From Oceanicola granulosus HTCC2516 (GTDB taxonomy: Bacteria > Pseudomonadota > Alphaproteobacteria > Rhodobacterales > Rhodobacteraceae): a stretch of 34,109 bases of DNA. The notes under the pieces are model-generated. The model searched no databases. It worked only from the letters and a program-made list of their open reading frames with translations, and had not been told where the DNA came from. The DNA lies in NCBI RefSeq assembly GCF_000153305.1, contig NZ_CH724107.1, forward strand, positions 1,535,072-1,569,180, written 5' to 3'. The position numbers and the translations under genes were made by a program. Positions within the stretch are counted from its first letter, which is position 1. Each line of letters begins with the position of its first letter. Shown in pieces: positions 7,027-15,181 of this stretch.

Positions 7027-8934
7027 ATGACGGCACTACCGGCGCGGCTGCGGCCGGCCGATGATCCACGTGCGGCGGGCCTCGTGCAGGCAATTGCGGC
7101 GACGGGCGCGGCCGCGGCCCACGTGCTACGCCAGACGCAGCGCGACATCCGCCGCCACGACGGACGCTTCGCCGACGCGGTGCATGTGCGCCACGATATC
7201 GGCCTCGGCGAGATCGCGCAGGCCGAGGCGGCGCTCCACGGCACCCGCGTCGTCGATCCGGTCCGCGCGCCTTGCGATCCGCGCCTCGTCGCGCGGCTGG
7301 GCCCAGAGGTCTGCCTGCGCGAGCGGCTGCTGCCCTGGCGGCGGCTCGGCGGCTGCACGCTCGTGCTCTCGGCCCGGCCCGAGGAGTTCGCCCGCCACCA
7401 GCCCCGGCTCGAGCGGCTGTTCGGCCCGGTCCGGCTCGCCGTCGCGCGGCAGGACCGGCTGATCGAGGCGCTGCTCAGGCGCGCCGCCCCCGCCCTCGTC
7501 GAGCGCGCCGAAAGCCGCACCGCCGCCAGCGAGAGCTGCCGCACCTGGCGCCCGCGCCGCGCCGCCGCGCTCACCGCCCTCACCGCGCTCGCCGCCGCCG
7601 GCGCCGCCGCCCTCGCGCCGGGGGCGCTGCTGCTCGGCACGGTGGCGCTGGCGACGCTGCTGGTGCTGCTCACCACCCTGCTCAAGCTCGCCGCCTTCGC
7701 CGCCAGCTGCCGCCCCGCCGCCGACGAGCCGAGCGTCATGCCGATGTCCCTTCCGGTCGTGACGCTCCTCGTCCCGCTGCTGCGCGAGCGCGAGATCGCC
7801 GGCCACCTCGTGCACCGGCTCGAACGGCTCGACTACCCGCGCGATCTGCTCGACGTCTGCCTCGTGCTCGAGGCCGACGACACCACCACCCGCGACACCC
7901 TCGCGCGCACCAGCCTGCCGCGCTGGATGCGCACGATCACCGTACCGCGCGGCACCCTCAGGACGAAGCCGCGCGCGCTGAACTACGCGCTCGACTTCGC
8001 CCGCGGCAGCATCATCGGCGTCTACGACGCCGAGGACGCCCCCGCGCCCGACCAGGTCGCCAAGGTCGTCGCCCGCTTCGCCCGCCGCGGGCCGGAGGTC
8101 GCCTGCCTGCAGGGCGCGCTCGATTTCTACAACGTGCGCACCAACTGGCTCACCCGCTGCTTCGCGCTCGACTACGCGGCATGGTTTCGCAGCGTGCTGC
8201 CCGGCCTGTCGCGCCTCGGCCTCGTCGTGCCCCTCGGCGGCACCACTCTGTTCTTCCGCCGTCATGCCCTCGAAGCGCTCGGCGGCTGGGACGCCCACAA
8301 CGTCACCGAAGACGCCGACCTCGGCCTGCGCCTCGCGCGGCACGGCTACCGGGTCGAGCTGATCGACAGCGTCACCGAGGAAGAGGCCAACGGCCGCGCC
8401 CTGCCCTGGGTGCGGCAGCGCTCGCGCTGGCTCAAGGGCTACGCCATGACCTACGCGGTGCACATGCGCGCCCCGCTGACCTTGTGGCGCCAGCTCGGCG
8501 CCGCGCGGTTCCTGTCGGTGCAGGTGCTCTTCCTCGGAACCGTGGCGCAGTTCGTCCTCGCGCCGGTCCTGTGGTCGCTCTGGGCCCTCGCCCTCGGCGT
8601 CGGACATCCCGTCGCCGCGATGGTGCCGCCCGCGCTCGCGCTCCTGATCGGCGGCCTGTTCGTGGCGTCGGAGGCGGTCAACCTGCTGATCGCGGTCGTC
8701 TCCGCCCGCCGCGCCGGAAAGGGCTGGCTCGCGCCGTGGGCGCCGACGCTGATGCTCTACTTCCCGCTCGCCACGCTCGCCGTCTACAAGGCGCTCGCCG
8801 AGATGGCGGTGCGACCGTTCTACTGGGACAAGACCGCCCACGGCGTCCTCACCGATCCCGCGCCCCCCGCCGCAGCCCGGGCCGGGCCTACTCCGCGGCC
8901 TCCACGGCGCGCGCGTCGAGCTTCAGCCGCGTGA
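7027..8934 (+). CDS. Membrane GT2 glycosyltransferase with MshEN-like N-terminal domain
   Basis: A 635-residue processive-type family 2 glycosyltransferase. Residues 58-152 (from GLGEIAQAEAALHGTRVVDP to RQDRLIEALL) resemble the N-terminal domain of type II secretion ATPases (T2SSE_N/MshEN), which in MshE binds cyclic di-GMP. Two membrane helices follow at about 180-225. The catalytic domain shows LEADD (281-285), the metal motif YDAEDAP (333-339), the base TEDAD (427-431) and QRSRW (464-468), as in cellulose and hyaluronan synthases. C-terminal helices lie near 495-525, 530-560 and 570-590. It presumably builds or exports an envelope polysaccharide; the sugar is unknown. The start has a strong ribosome site (GGAGGCGAGGG). 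The Arg/Pro/Ala-rich C-terminal tail overlaps the convergent GntR gene by 47 bases. Confidence 0.85.
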   Translation: MTALPARLRPADDPRAAGLVQAIAATGAAAAHVLRQTQRDIRRHDGRFADAVHVRHDIGLGEIAQAEAALHGTRVVDPVRAPCDPRLVARLGPEVCLRERLLPWRRLGGCTLVLSARPEEFARHQPRLERLFGPVRLAVARQDRLIEALLRRAAPALVERAESRTAASESCRTWRPRRAAALTALTALAAAGAAALAPGALLLGTVALATLLVLLTTLLKLAAFAASCRPAADEPSVMPMSLPVVTLLVPLLREREIAGHLVHRLERLDYPRDLLDVCLVLEADDTTTRDTLARTSLPRWMRTITVPRGTLRTKPRALNYALDFARGSIIGVYDAEDAPAPDQVAKVVARFARRGPEVACLQGALDFYNVRTNWLTRCFALDYAAWFRSVLPGLSRLGLVVPLGGTTLFFRRHALEALGGWDAHNVTEDADLGLRLARHGYRVELIDSVTEEEANGRALPWVRQRSRWLKGYAMTYAVHMRAPLTLWRQLGAARFLSVQVLFLGTVAQFVLAPVLWSLWALALGVGHPVAAMVPPALALLIGGLFVASEAVNLLIAVVSARRAGKGWLAPWAPTLMLYFPLATLAVYKALAEMAVRPFYWDKTAHGVLTDPAPPAAARAGPTPRPPRRARRASAA

Positions 8935-9535
8935 CGTAGGCGCGCGAGATATGGTCGCGCAGCGCGTTGTAGGCCGCGTCACCGTCGCTCGCCTCGATCG
9001 CGGCGACGATGCGGCTGTGCTCGCGCAGCGTCTCGCGCGAACGGCCCTCGGCGGCGATGGAGGTCGTCGCCAGCAGCGCCATCGAGCGGTGCACGAGGTC
9101 GAGCTGGCGGACGAGGAAGCGGTTGTGGCTGGCGAGGTGGATCTGGCGGTGAAAACGCCGGTTGGCCCGGGCCATGGCGTCCGGGTCGCCGATCAGCGCG
9201 TGGTCGGCCTCGAGCATCTCGCGCAGCACCTTGACCTCCTCGGGCGTCGCGTGCCGCGCCGCAAGCCGCGCGGCCAGCCCCTCGAGTTCGCCGCGCACCA
9301 CGTAGAGTTCGGAGAGCTGCCCGTGATCGAGCTCGGCGACGATGAGCGAGCGCCCGTCGCGCTTGAGCAACGACTGGGTCTCGAGCCGCTGCAACGCCTC
9401 GCGGATCGGCGTGCGCGACACCCCGAAGCGCTCCGCCAGCTCGCTCTCCACCAGCCGGTCGCCGGGCTTGTAGATGCCGGTGTCGATCGCGTCGAGGATC
9501 AGCCCGTAGGCGTCTTTCTGAGGTGCTCTGGACAC
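8888..9535 (-). CDS. GntR/FadR-family (FCD) transcriptional regulator
   Basis: A DNA-binding repressor type of 215 residues. The N-terminal winged helix is textbook GntR: YKPGDRLVESELAERFGVSRTPIREAL then RLETQSLL. The C-terminal FCD ligand domain carries the usual metal-site histidines in RRFHRQIH and EHSRIVAAI, and a last HIS motif. The effector is unknown. The start is not ATG: GTG at 9535 lies 10 bases after GGAGG, while TTG at 9541 lies 4 bases after it. The frame extends to 9625, but the predicted promoter at 9566-9595 sits inside that extension, so a start there is unlikely. It is divergent from the HAD hydrolase gene, which it may regulate, and overlaps the glycosyltransferase gene at its 3' end. 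Confidence 0.9.
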   Translation of the reverse strand: MSRAPQKDAYGLILDAIDTGIYKPGDRLVESELAERFGVSRTPIREALQRLETQSLLKRDGRSLIVAELDHGQLSELYVVRGELEGLAARLAARHATPEEVKVLREMLEADHALIGDPDAMARANRRFHRQIHLASHNRFLVRQLDLVHRSMALLATTSIAAEGRSRETLREHSRIVAAIEASDGDAAYNALRDHISRAYVTRLKLDARAVEAAE

Positions 9536-9565
9536 CGCCAATGCCCCTCCCGTTTCCGTCGCGCG

Positions 9566-9595
9566 ATCATAGGCCCGCCCGCCGCCCCGCGGCAA
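9566..9595 (-). promoter_or_regulatory. Promoter of the GntR regulator
   Basis: TTGCCG (9595-9590), an 18-base spacer and TATGAT (9571-9566), giving a start near 9559 and a leader of roughly 18-24 nt. The near-consensus -10 also argues for the short form of the regulator. Confidence 0.55.
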
Positions 9596-9633
9596 GCCAT
9601 TGCAGCGCCGCGCCTGCCGCGCCACAAGGCGGC

Positions 9634-10272
9634 ATGCCCGATTTCTCCCACGTCCGCGCCTGGGTCTTCGACCTCGACAACACCCTCTACGATCCGTCCG
9701 CCCGCCTGTTCGACCAGATCGAGCGGCGCATGGCGCGCTACGTCGCCCGCCTGCTCGACATCGATGAGGCCGCCGCCGACGCCCTGCGCGACGAGTACTG
9801 GGCGCGCCACGGGACCACCCTCTCGGGCCTCATGGCCGAGCACGACATCGACCCGATGCCCTTCCTCGAGGACGCCCACGACATCGACTTCTCCATCCTC
9901 GAGCCCGACCCGGCCCTCGCCGCCGCGATCCGCGCCCTGCCCGGCCGACGTGTCGTCTTCACCAACGGCGCCAGACCCTACGCCGAGCGGGTGCTCGCCG
10001 CGCGCGGCCTCGCCGGCGTGTTCGACGCGGTCTACGGCATCGAGCACGCCAACTTCCGCCCCAAGCCCGAACAGGCGGCCTTCGAGGCGGTGTTCGCGCT
10101 CGACGGCCTGCCGCCGCGCGAGGGCGCGATGTTCGAGGACGTCCCGCGCAACCTCGCCGCGCCGCACGCGATGGGGATGCGCACCGTCCTCGTCGGCCCC
10201 GCCCCCGCGGAAGGCGCCCATATCGACGCGCACACCGACGATCTGACGGGCTTCTTGTCGCGCCTCGTCTGA
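9634..10272 (+). CDS. HAD-superfamily pyrimidine 5'-nucleotidase-like hydrolase
   Basis: A 212-residue haloacid-dehalogenase hydrolase. Motif I is VFDLDNTLYD (nucleophile Asp13, acid Asp15), with the SDT1-like pattern that follows: YDPSARLFDQIERRM. Motif II is VVFTNGAR, motif III the lysine in FRPKPE, and motif IV FEDVPRNL. This pattern matches the pyrimidine 5'-nucleotidase (SDT1/Phm8-type) subfamily, which dephosphorylates UMP and CMP; the exact substrate is an inference. The start ATG at 9634 has AAGG 5 bases upstream. The frame is open to 9523, but the upstream part is antisense to the GntR gene start. It may share a control region with the divergent regulator. Confidence 0.85.
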   Translation: MPDFSHVRAWVFDLDNTLYDPSARLFDQIERRMARYVARLLDIDEAAADALRDEYWARHGTTLSGLMAEHDIDPMPFLEDAHDIDFSILEPDPALAAAIRALPGRRVVFTNGARPYAERVLAARGLAGVFDAVYGIEHANFRPKPEQAAFEAVFALDGLPPREGAMFEDVPRNLAAPHAMGMRTVLVGPAPAEGAHIDAHTDDLTGFLSRLV

Positions 10273-10278
10273 GCGGCC

Positions 10279-10307
10279 TTTCCCCGCCCTCGCCGCGGCC
10301 CTAGCTT
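10279..10307 (+). promoter_or_regulatory. Candidate promoter of the ubiH-like gene, implying a leaderless mRNA
   Basis: TTTCCC (10279-10284), 17 bases, TAGCTT (10302-10307). The usual start distance places transcription at about 10314-10315, the ATG itself. No ribosome-binding site is visible before that ATG. The 10-mer CCTAGCTTGC (10300-10309) recurs at 13640-13649 before the GyrI-like gene. Confidence 0.35.
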
Positions 10308-10314
10308 GCGCGCC

Positions 10315-11508
10315 ATGAACGAGCGCCCAGACATCCTGATCTCCGGCGGCGGCGTCGCCGGTCTCGTCGCCGCCGCGACCTTCGGCAGCGCCGGCTTCTC
10401 CGTGGTCTGCGTCGATCCGGCCCCGCCGGTCACCGACGCCGCCGCGCCCGGCGCCGACCTGCGCACCACCGCCTTCCTGCAGCCCGCCCGCGCGCTGCTC
10501 GAGGAGGCCGGGATCTGGCCGCGCCTCGCTGCCGAGGCGACGGCGCTGCGCACGATGCGGATCGTCGACGCCGGGGGCGCCGTGGCGCGCGATTTCGAGG
10601 CGCAGGAGCTCGGCGACGCGCCCTTCGGCTGGAACGTCCCCAACTGGCTGATGCGGCGCGAGGTGCTGGCGCGGCTCGAGGCGCTGCCCGGCGTCGATTT
10701 CCGCTCCGGCACCGGCTTCGCGCGCATGATCACCCGCACGCACGAGGCGCTCGTCACCCTGACCGACGGCACCCGGCTGCGCCCGCGCCTCGTCCTCGGC
10801 GCCGACGGGCGCGACAGCCCCGTGCGCGCCGCCGCCGGCATCGGCGCGCGCACGATCCGCTACGGGCAGAAAGCGATCACCTTCGCCGTCACCCACGCCG
10901 CGCCGCACGACAACATCTCCACCGAGATCCACCGCACAGGCGGGCCGTTCACCCTCGTGCCGCTCCCCGACCACGAGGGCCGCCCCTGCTCGGCCGTCGT
11001 CTGGATGGTGCCCGGCCCCGAGGCGCGGCGGCTGCTGGATCTGGCTGAGCCCGCCTTCATCGCCGAGGCGACAGAGCGCTCGGCGGGCGTGCTCGGAGCC
11101 CTCACGCTCGCCGCGCCGCGCGCGAGCTGGCCGATCATCGCGCGGGTGGCGGAGCGGATGAGCGCCGAGCGCACCGCGCTGATGGCCGAGGCGGCGCACG
11201 TGCTGCCGCCGATCGGGGCACAGGGGCTCAACATGAGCCTCGCCGACCTGCGCTGCCTGCTCGACCTCGCCCGCGCCGCGCCGGAGACGCTCGGCAGCCG
11301 CGAGATGCTCGATCGCTACCACCGCACCCGCCACCCCGACATCCTGCTGCGCCTCGCCGGGATCGACGCGCTCAACCGGGCCTCCATCGCCGGCGCACCG
11401 GGCCTGCAGCAATTGCGCGCGCGCGGGATCGAAGCGCTCTGGGGGCTGCGGCCCGTCCGGCGCACGCTGATGCAGCTCGGCCTCGGCGCCGGAGCCGACG
11501 CCACCTAG
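10315..11508 (+). CDS. UbiH/UbiF/COQ6-family FAD-dependent hydroxylase
   Basis: A 397-residue flavoprotein monooxygenase, expected to hydroxylate the ring of a ubiquinone precursor at the membrane surface using O2 and a reductant. The N-terminal dinucleotide site is ILISGGGVAGLVAA (about 8-21). The NAD(P)H/FAD-linking DG motif is in LGADGRDSPVR (161-171). The second flavin motif is AEAAHVLPPIGAQGLNMSLAD (about 291-311), where the GD of the textbook GDAAH is replaced by AE. I recall that substitution as usual in rhodobacterial members. Which ring carbon it modifies (UbiH, UbiF, UbiI or UbiL role) cannot be read from sequence. The start ATG at 10315 has no Shine-Dalgarno sequence. Its stop codon lies within a CTAG shared with the convergent Lrp gene. 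Confidence 0.88.
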   Translation: MNERPDILISGGGVAGLVAAATFGSAGFSVVCVDPAPPVTDAAAPGADLRTTAFLQPARALLEEAGIWPRLAAEATALRTMRIVDAGGAVARDFEAQELGDAPFGWNVPNWLMRREVLARLEALPGVDFRSGTGFARMITRTHEALVTLTDGTRLRPRLVLGADGRDSPVRAAAGIGARTIRYGQKAITFAVTHAAPHDNISTEIHRTGGPFTLVPLPDHEGRPCSAVVWMVPGPEARRLLDLAEPAFIAEATERSAGVLGALTLAAPRASWPIIARVAERMSAERTALMAEAAHVLPPIGAQGLNMSLADLRCLLDLARAAPETLGSREMLDRYHRTRHPDILLRLAGIDALNRASIAGAPGLQQLRARGIEALWGLRPVRRTLMQLGLGAGADAT

Positions 11509-11960
11509 AGCGGCCCCGGAAAGCGCTCCTCGGTCAGCAGCACGTTGGCCTCCACGTCGCCGATCCCCGGCAGCGTCATGATCCGCCGCCGCAGCACCCG
11601 CTCGAAATCGGCGAGGTCGCGCGCGATCACCCGCAGGCGGTAGTCGTAGAGCCCGAGCACGTGCTCCACCCGCTGCACCTCGGGGATGCCCGAGACGGCG
11701 CGCTCGAACGCCTCGAGGCTGACGCCGGCCTTGCGCGACAGCTTCACCCCGAGAAACACCGTCACCCCGAAGCCGAGCTTGCCCGGCTCGAGCCGGAGCC
11801 GCTGGCCGCGCAGGATCCCCGCCTCGCGCAGCCGCCGGAGCCGCCGCCACGTGGCCGGCTGCGACAGCCCGACCCGCCGCCCCAGCGCGCCCGCGCTCTG
11901 GCCGGCGTCCTGCACCAGCATCCCGAGCAGCCGGCGGTCGATCTCGTCGAGCGCGATCAC
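11505..11960 (-). CDS. Lrp/AsnC-family regulator (distal gene of a pair)
   Basis: A 151-residue Lrp/AsnC protein. The N-terminal helix-turn-helix runs from LDEIDRRLLGMLVQDAGQS through GLSQPATWRRLRRLREAGIL. The C-terminal RAM ligand-binding and oligomerisation domain contains FLGVKLSRKAG, FERAVSGIPEVQRVEHVLGLYDY and RRRIMTLPGIGDVEANVLL. Such proteins sense amino acids and act globally or on neighbouring genes. The start is GTG at 11960, which overlaps the stop of the other Lrp gene as GTGA, so the two are coupled and may form mixed oligomers. The TAG stop shares a CTAG with the convergent ubiH-like gene. It is closely similar in plan to its partner but clearly divergent in sequence. Confidence 0.92.
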   Translation of the reverse strand: MIALDEIDRRLLGMLVQDAGQSAGALGRRVGLSQPATWRRLRRLREAGILRGQRLRLEPGKLGFGVTVFLGVKLSRKAGVSLEAFERAVSGIPEVQRVEHVLGLYDYRLRVIARDLADFERVLRRRIMTLPGIGDVEANVLLTEERFPGPL

Positions 11961-12412
11961 ACCGGCACCTCGTCGGCGTCCTTGACCACCGAGAGCGTCA
12001 GCAGGGCCTCGATGTCGGCGATGTGGGGCAGCGTCAGGATGCGGTCGCGGTAGACCTCCTGGTAGTGGCCCATGTCGCGCGCGAGCACCGCGAGGCGCAG
12101 GTCGACGCGGCCGAGGAAGGTCTGCAGCTCGACCACCTCCGGCACCTTGCGCGCCGCCGCCATCAGCTCGTCGAGCGCGCGCGGCGCCGCCTTGTCCACG
12201 GTGATCCGCAGCGAGACATGCACCGCGAAACCGAGCGCCGCCCAGTCGATCACCGCCTCCCGGCCCCGGATCACCCCTTCCGCCTCCAGACGCTCCACCC
12301 GCCGGGCGGCGCGCGCCGGCGTGGTGCGGGCGCGCTCGGCGAGCTCGGGCATGGTCAGGGTCGGGTCCGCCTGGAGCTGGCGGAGGATGCGGCGGTCCAC
12401 GTCGTCGAGCAT
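11957..12412 (-). CDS. Lrp/AsnC-family regulator (proximal gene of a pair)
   Basis: A 151-residue Lrp/AsnC protein. It begins MLDDVDRRILRQLQADPTLT, has the recognition helix region ARTTPARAARRVERLEAEGVI, and a RAM domain with HVSLRITVDK, ARKVPEVVELQTFLGRVDL and YRDRILTLPHIADIEALLTLS. The start at 12412 aligns with the family N-terminus but has no clear ribosome site. An in-frame ATG at 12454 would add 14 residues that do not look like family sequence. Between the two lies a tandem 9-bp repeat. The gene diverges from ilvC, so control of branched-chain amino acid synthesis is the natural hypothesis, by analogy with Lrp; this is inference. Confidence 0.92.
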   Translation of the reverse strand: MLDDVDRRILRQLQADPTLTMPELAERARTTPARAARRVERLEAEGVIRGREAVIDWAALGFAVHVSLRITVDKAAPRALDELMAAARKVPEVVELQTFLGRVDLRLAVLARDMGHYQEVYRDRILTLPHIADIEALLTLSVVKDADEVPV

Positions 12413-13572
<1,160 letters not shown>

Positions 13573-13579
13573 GACCACT

Positions 13580-13606
13580 GGCAGGGCGCCGTCGGCGCGC
13601 CCTGCC
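13580..13606 (+). terminator. GC-rich hairpin after ilvC
   Basis: A perfect 10-bp stem (GGCAGGGCGC, 13580-13589, with GCGCCCTGCC, 13597-13606) with a 7-base loop begins 8 bases after the ilvC stop. There is no T tract, so it may work with Rho or only protect the 3' end. Confidence 0.5.
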
Positions 13607-13678
13607 CGCCCGCCGCCACTGGTCGCGGCGGGCGCTCCGCCTAGCTTGCCCCTCAGGGCCAAGGAAGGGGAGCCACCG

Positions 13679-14137
13679 ATGGACTACTACACCCGAACGC
13701 TCGAGCCGCAGACCTACGTCTACGTCGACCGCGACTGCGCCTTCGAGGCCGGCGCGATTGCCGCCGCTATGGGCAGCGGCATCCGCGAGGTGCTCGAGGC
13801 GGTGAGCCGCGCCGATCTCGCGGTGATGTCGCCGCCGATGGCGATCTACGAGAGCATGGAGCCCGAGCGGCTGCGCTTCCGCGTCGGCGTGCTCATCACC
13901 CCCGAACATGCCGGCCGCTCGCCGCTGCGCGTCGGCGAGCTGCCCGGCGGCGAGGCGGTGCACACGGTCCATACCGGCCCCTATGCCACTCTCAACGCCA
14001 CCCACCGCGCCCTCGACGAGGCGCTTGCCGCCGACGGGCACCCGCACGGCTGGCCGGTGTGGGAGGTCTACGTGGACGACCCGTCGGAGACTCCGGAGGC
14101 CGAGCTGCGCACCGAGATCTGGCGTAGCCTCGGCTGA
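13679..14137 (+). CDS. GyrI-like effector-binding domain protein
   Basis: A stand-alone GyrI-like (AraC effector-binding, SHS2-fold) domain of 152 residues with no DNA-binding part. Family features are the opening YTRTLEPQTYVYVDRDC, the middle AIYESMEPERLRFRVGVLI, ELPGGEAVHTVHTGPYATL (the most diagnostic stretch) and the end WPVWEVYVDDPSETPEAELRT. Such proteins bind or sequester small molecules or hydrophobic cations, and some detoxify or hydrolyse compounds; the ligand here is unknown. The ATG at 13679 follows a rich purine site (AAGGAAGGGGAG). It lies between ilvC and a DMT transporter on the same strand, each apparently with its own signals. Confidence 0.75.
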   Translation: MDYYTRTLEPQTYVYVDRDCAFEAGAIAAAMGSGIREVLEAVSRADLAVMSPPMAIYESMEPERLRFRVGVLITPEHAGRSPLRVGELPGGEAVHTVHTGPYATLNATHRALDEALAADGHPHGWPVWEVYVDDPSETPEAELRTEIWRSLG

Positions 14138-14141
14138 GCCG

Positions 14142-14170
14142 TTGACATCGGGCCCCGCGGGGCGTCGAAG
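14142..14170 (+). promoter_or_regulatory. Candidate promoter of the DMT transporter with palindromic spacer
   Basis: TTGACA (14142-14147) is a perfect -35 box; TCGAAG (14165-14170) lies 17 bases on. The spacer holds the perfect 12-bp palindrome GCCCCGCGGGGC (14152-14163), which could be an operator or a transcript-end hairpin for the preceding gene. Predicted start near 14177. Confidence 0.35.
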
Positions 14171-14200
14171 AGGCCGACCCGCCGCCTCCCGGAGACCCGC

Positions 14201-15127
14201 GTGACCGAAGCTCCCACCCGCGCTAACTGGCTGTCGATCCTGCTGCTCGGCCTGATCTGGGGCGGCACGTTCATGGTCGTGCGCATCGCGCTCGACGGCT
14301 ACGGCCCGATCACCGTCGCCTGCGCGCGCACCACGCTCGGCGCGGCGGCGACGCTCGCTCTGATGGTGGCGCTGCGCAAGCCGATGCCGCCCGCCTCGGC
14401 GCGGCTCTGGGGCTACATCGTCGCCATCGGGGTGACGTCGACGGCGCTGCCGTTCTTCCTGCTGAGCTGGGGCCAGCAGTTCGTGCCGTCGGCCTTCGCG
14501 GGACTGACCATCGCGGCGATCCCGCTGTTCCTGCTGCCGATGGCGCACTTCTTCGCCGACGACCCGCTCAGCCTGCGCAAGCTCGGCGGCGTCACGCTCG
14601 GCTTTGCCGGCGCGCTGGTGCTGATCGGGCCCGGGCTGGCGCAGCTCGGTGCGGGCGGCGAGCCGCTGGGCCAGCTCGCCTGCCTCGCGGCGACGGTCTG
14701 CTACGCCGCCTCCTCCACCCTCACCCGCCGCTGCCCGCCGATCGATCCGTTCGCCCTCGCGGCGCTGACGCTGGTGGTCGGCGCGGCGGTCCTGGTGCCG
14801 GCGATGCTGGTGTTCGAGGGCGTGCCGGCGGTGGCGCCGGGCGCGCCGACGGTGGCGATCATCGCGCTGGGGCTGCTGCCGACGGCGCTGGCGGTGGTGC
14901 TGCGCACGCTGGTGATCCGCAGCGCCGGGCCGGTCTTCATGACGCTGGTCAACTACCAGGTGCCGCTGTGGTCGATGCTGTTCGGCTGGCTGGTCCTGTC
15001 GGAGCAGCTGCCGGGCCGGTTCTTCGCGGCGCTGGGGCTGATCCTGATCGGCCTCGGCGTGAGCCAGTGGCCGAGCCTGCGCCGCCTCGCGCGGCGGGTC
15101 CGAAGGGAGGAGCGGGTGCCGGGCTGA
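14201..15127 (+). CDS. EamA/DMT-superfamily transporter
   Basis: A 308-residue inner-membrane protein with about ten hydrophobic helices, in two five-helix EamA repeats. The first repeat starts LSILLLGLIWGGTFMVVRIAL and the second GQLACLAATVCYAASSTL. The helix 9-10 region TLVNYQVPLWSMLFGWLVLSEQLP is diagnostic for drug/metabolite transporters of the RhaT/YdcZ-like group. The substrate is unknown; amino acids, metabolites or drugs are all possible. It starts with GTG at 14201, six bases after GGAG. The C-terminal tail is basic and cytoplasmic (RRLARRVRREE). The last codons and the TGA stop lie inside a REP-like stem-loop. Confidence 0.88.
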   Translation: MTEAPTRANWLSILLLGLIWGGTFMVVRIALDGYGPITVACARTTLGAAATLALMVALRKPMPPASARLWGYIVAIGVTSTALPFFLLSWGQQFVPSAFAGLTIAAIPLFLLPMAHFFADDPLSLRKLGGVTLGFAGALVLIGPGLAQLGAGGEPLGQLACLAATVCYAASSTLTRRCPPIDPFALAALTLVVGAAVLVPAMLVFEGVPAVAPGAPTVAIIALGLLPTALAVVLRTLVIRSAGPVFMTLVNYQVPLWSMLFGWLVLSEQLPGRFFAALGLILIGLGVSQWPSLRRLARRVRREERVPG

Positions 15128-15140
15128 AGCCCGGCCTACG
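15118..15140. repeat. REP-like stem-loop overlapping the DMT transporter stop codon
   Basis: GCCGGGC (15118-15124), loop TGAA, GCCCGGC (15129-15135), then CTACG. On the other strand this reads GTAGGCCGGGCTTCAGCCCGG, a sequence I remember as a common dispersed repeat in GC-rich proteobacteria; that recollection is unchecked. Only one copy is in the window. The TGA of the transporter is the loop of the hairpin. Confidence 0.5.
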
Positions 15141-15181
15141 GTTGCGTCCTGGCGCCGCCGGGCCCGCGTCCCGGCCGCCGC

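Noticed and set aside
9499-11850. Minus-strand frame of 783 codons opposite the HAD and ubiH-like genes
   Set aside because: Antisense shadow of two clear genes.
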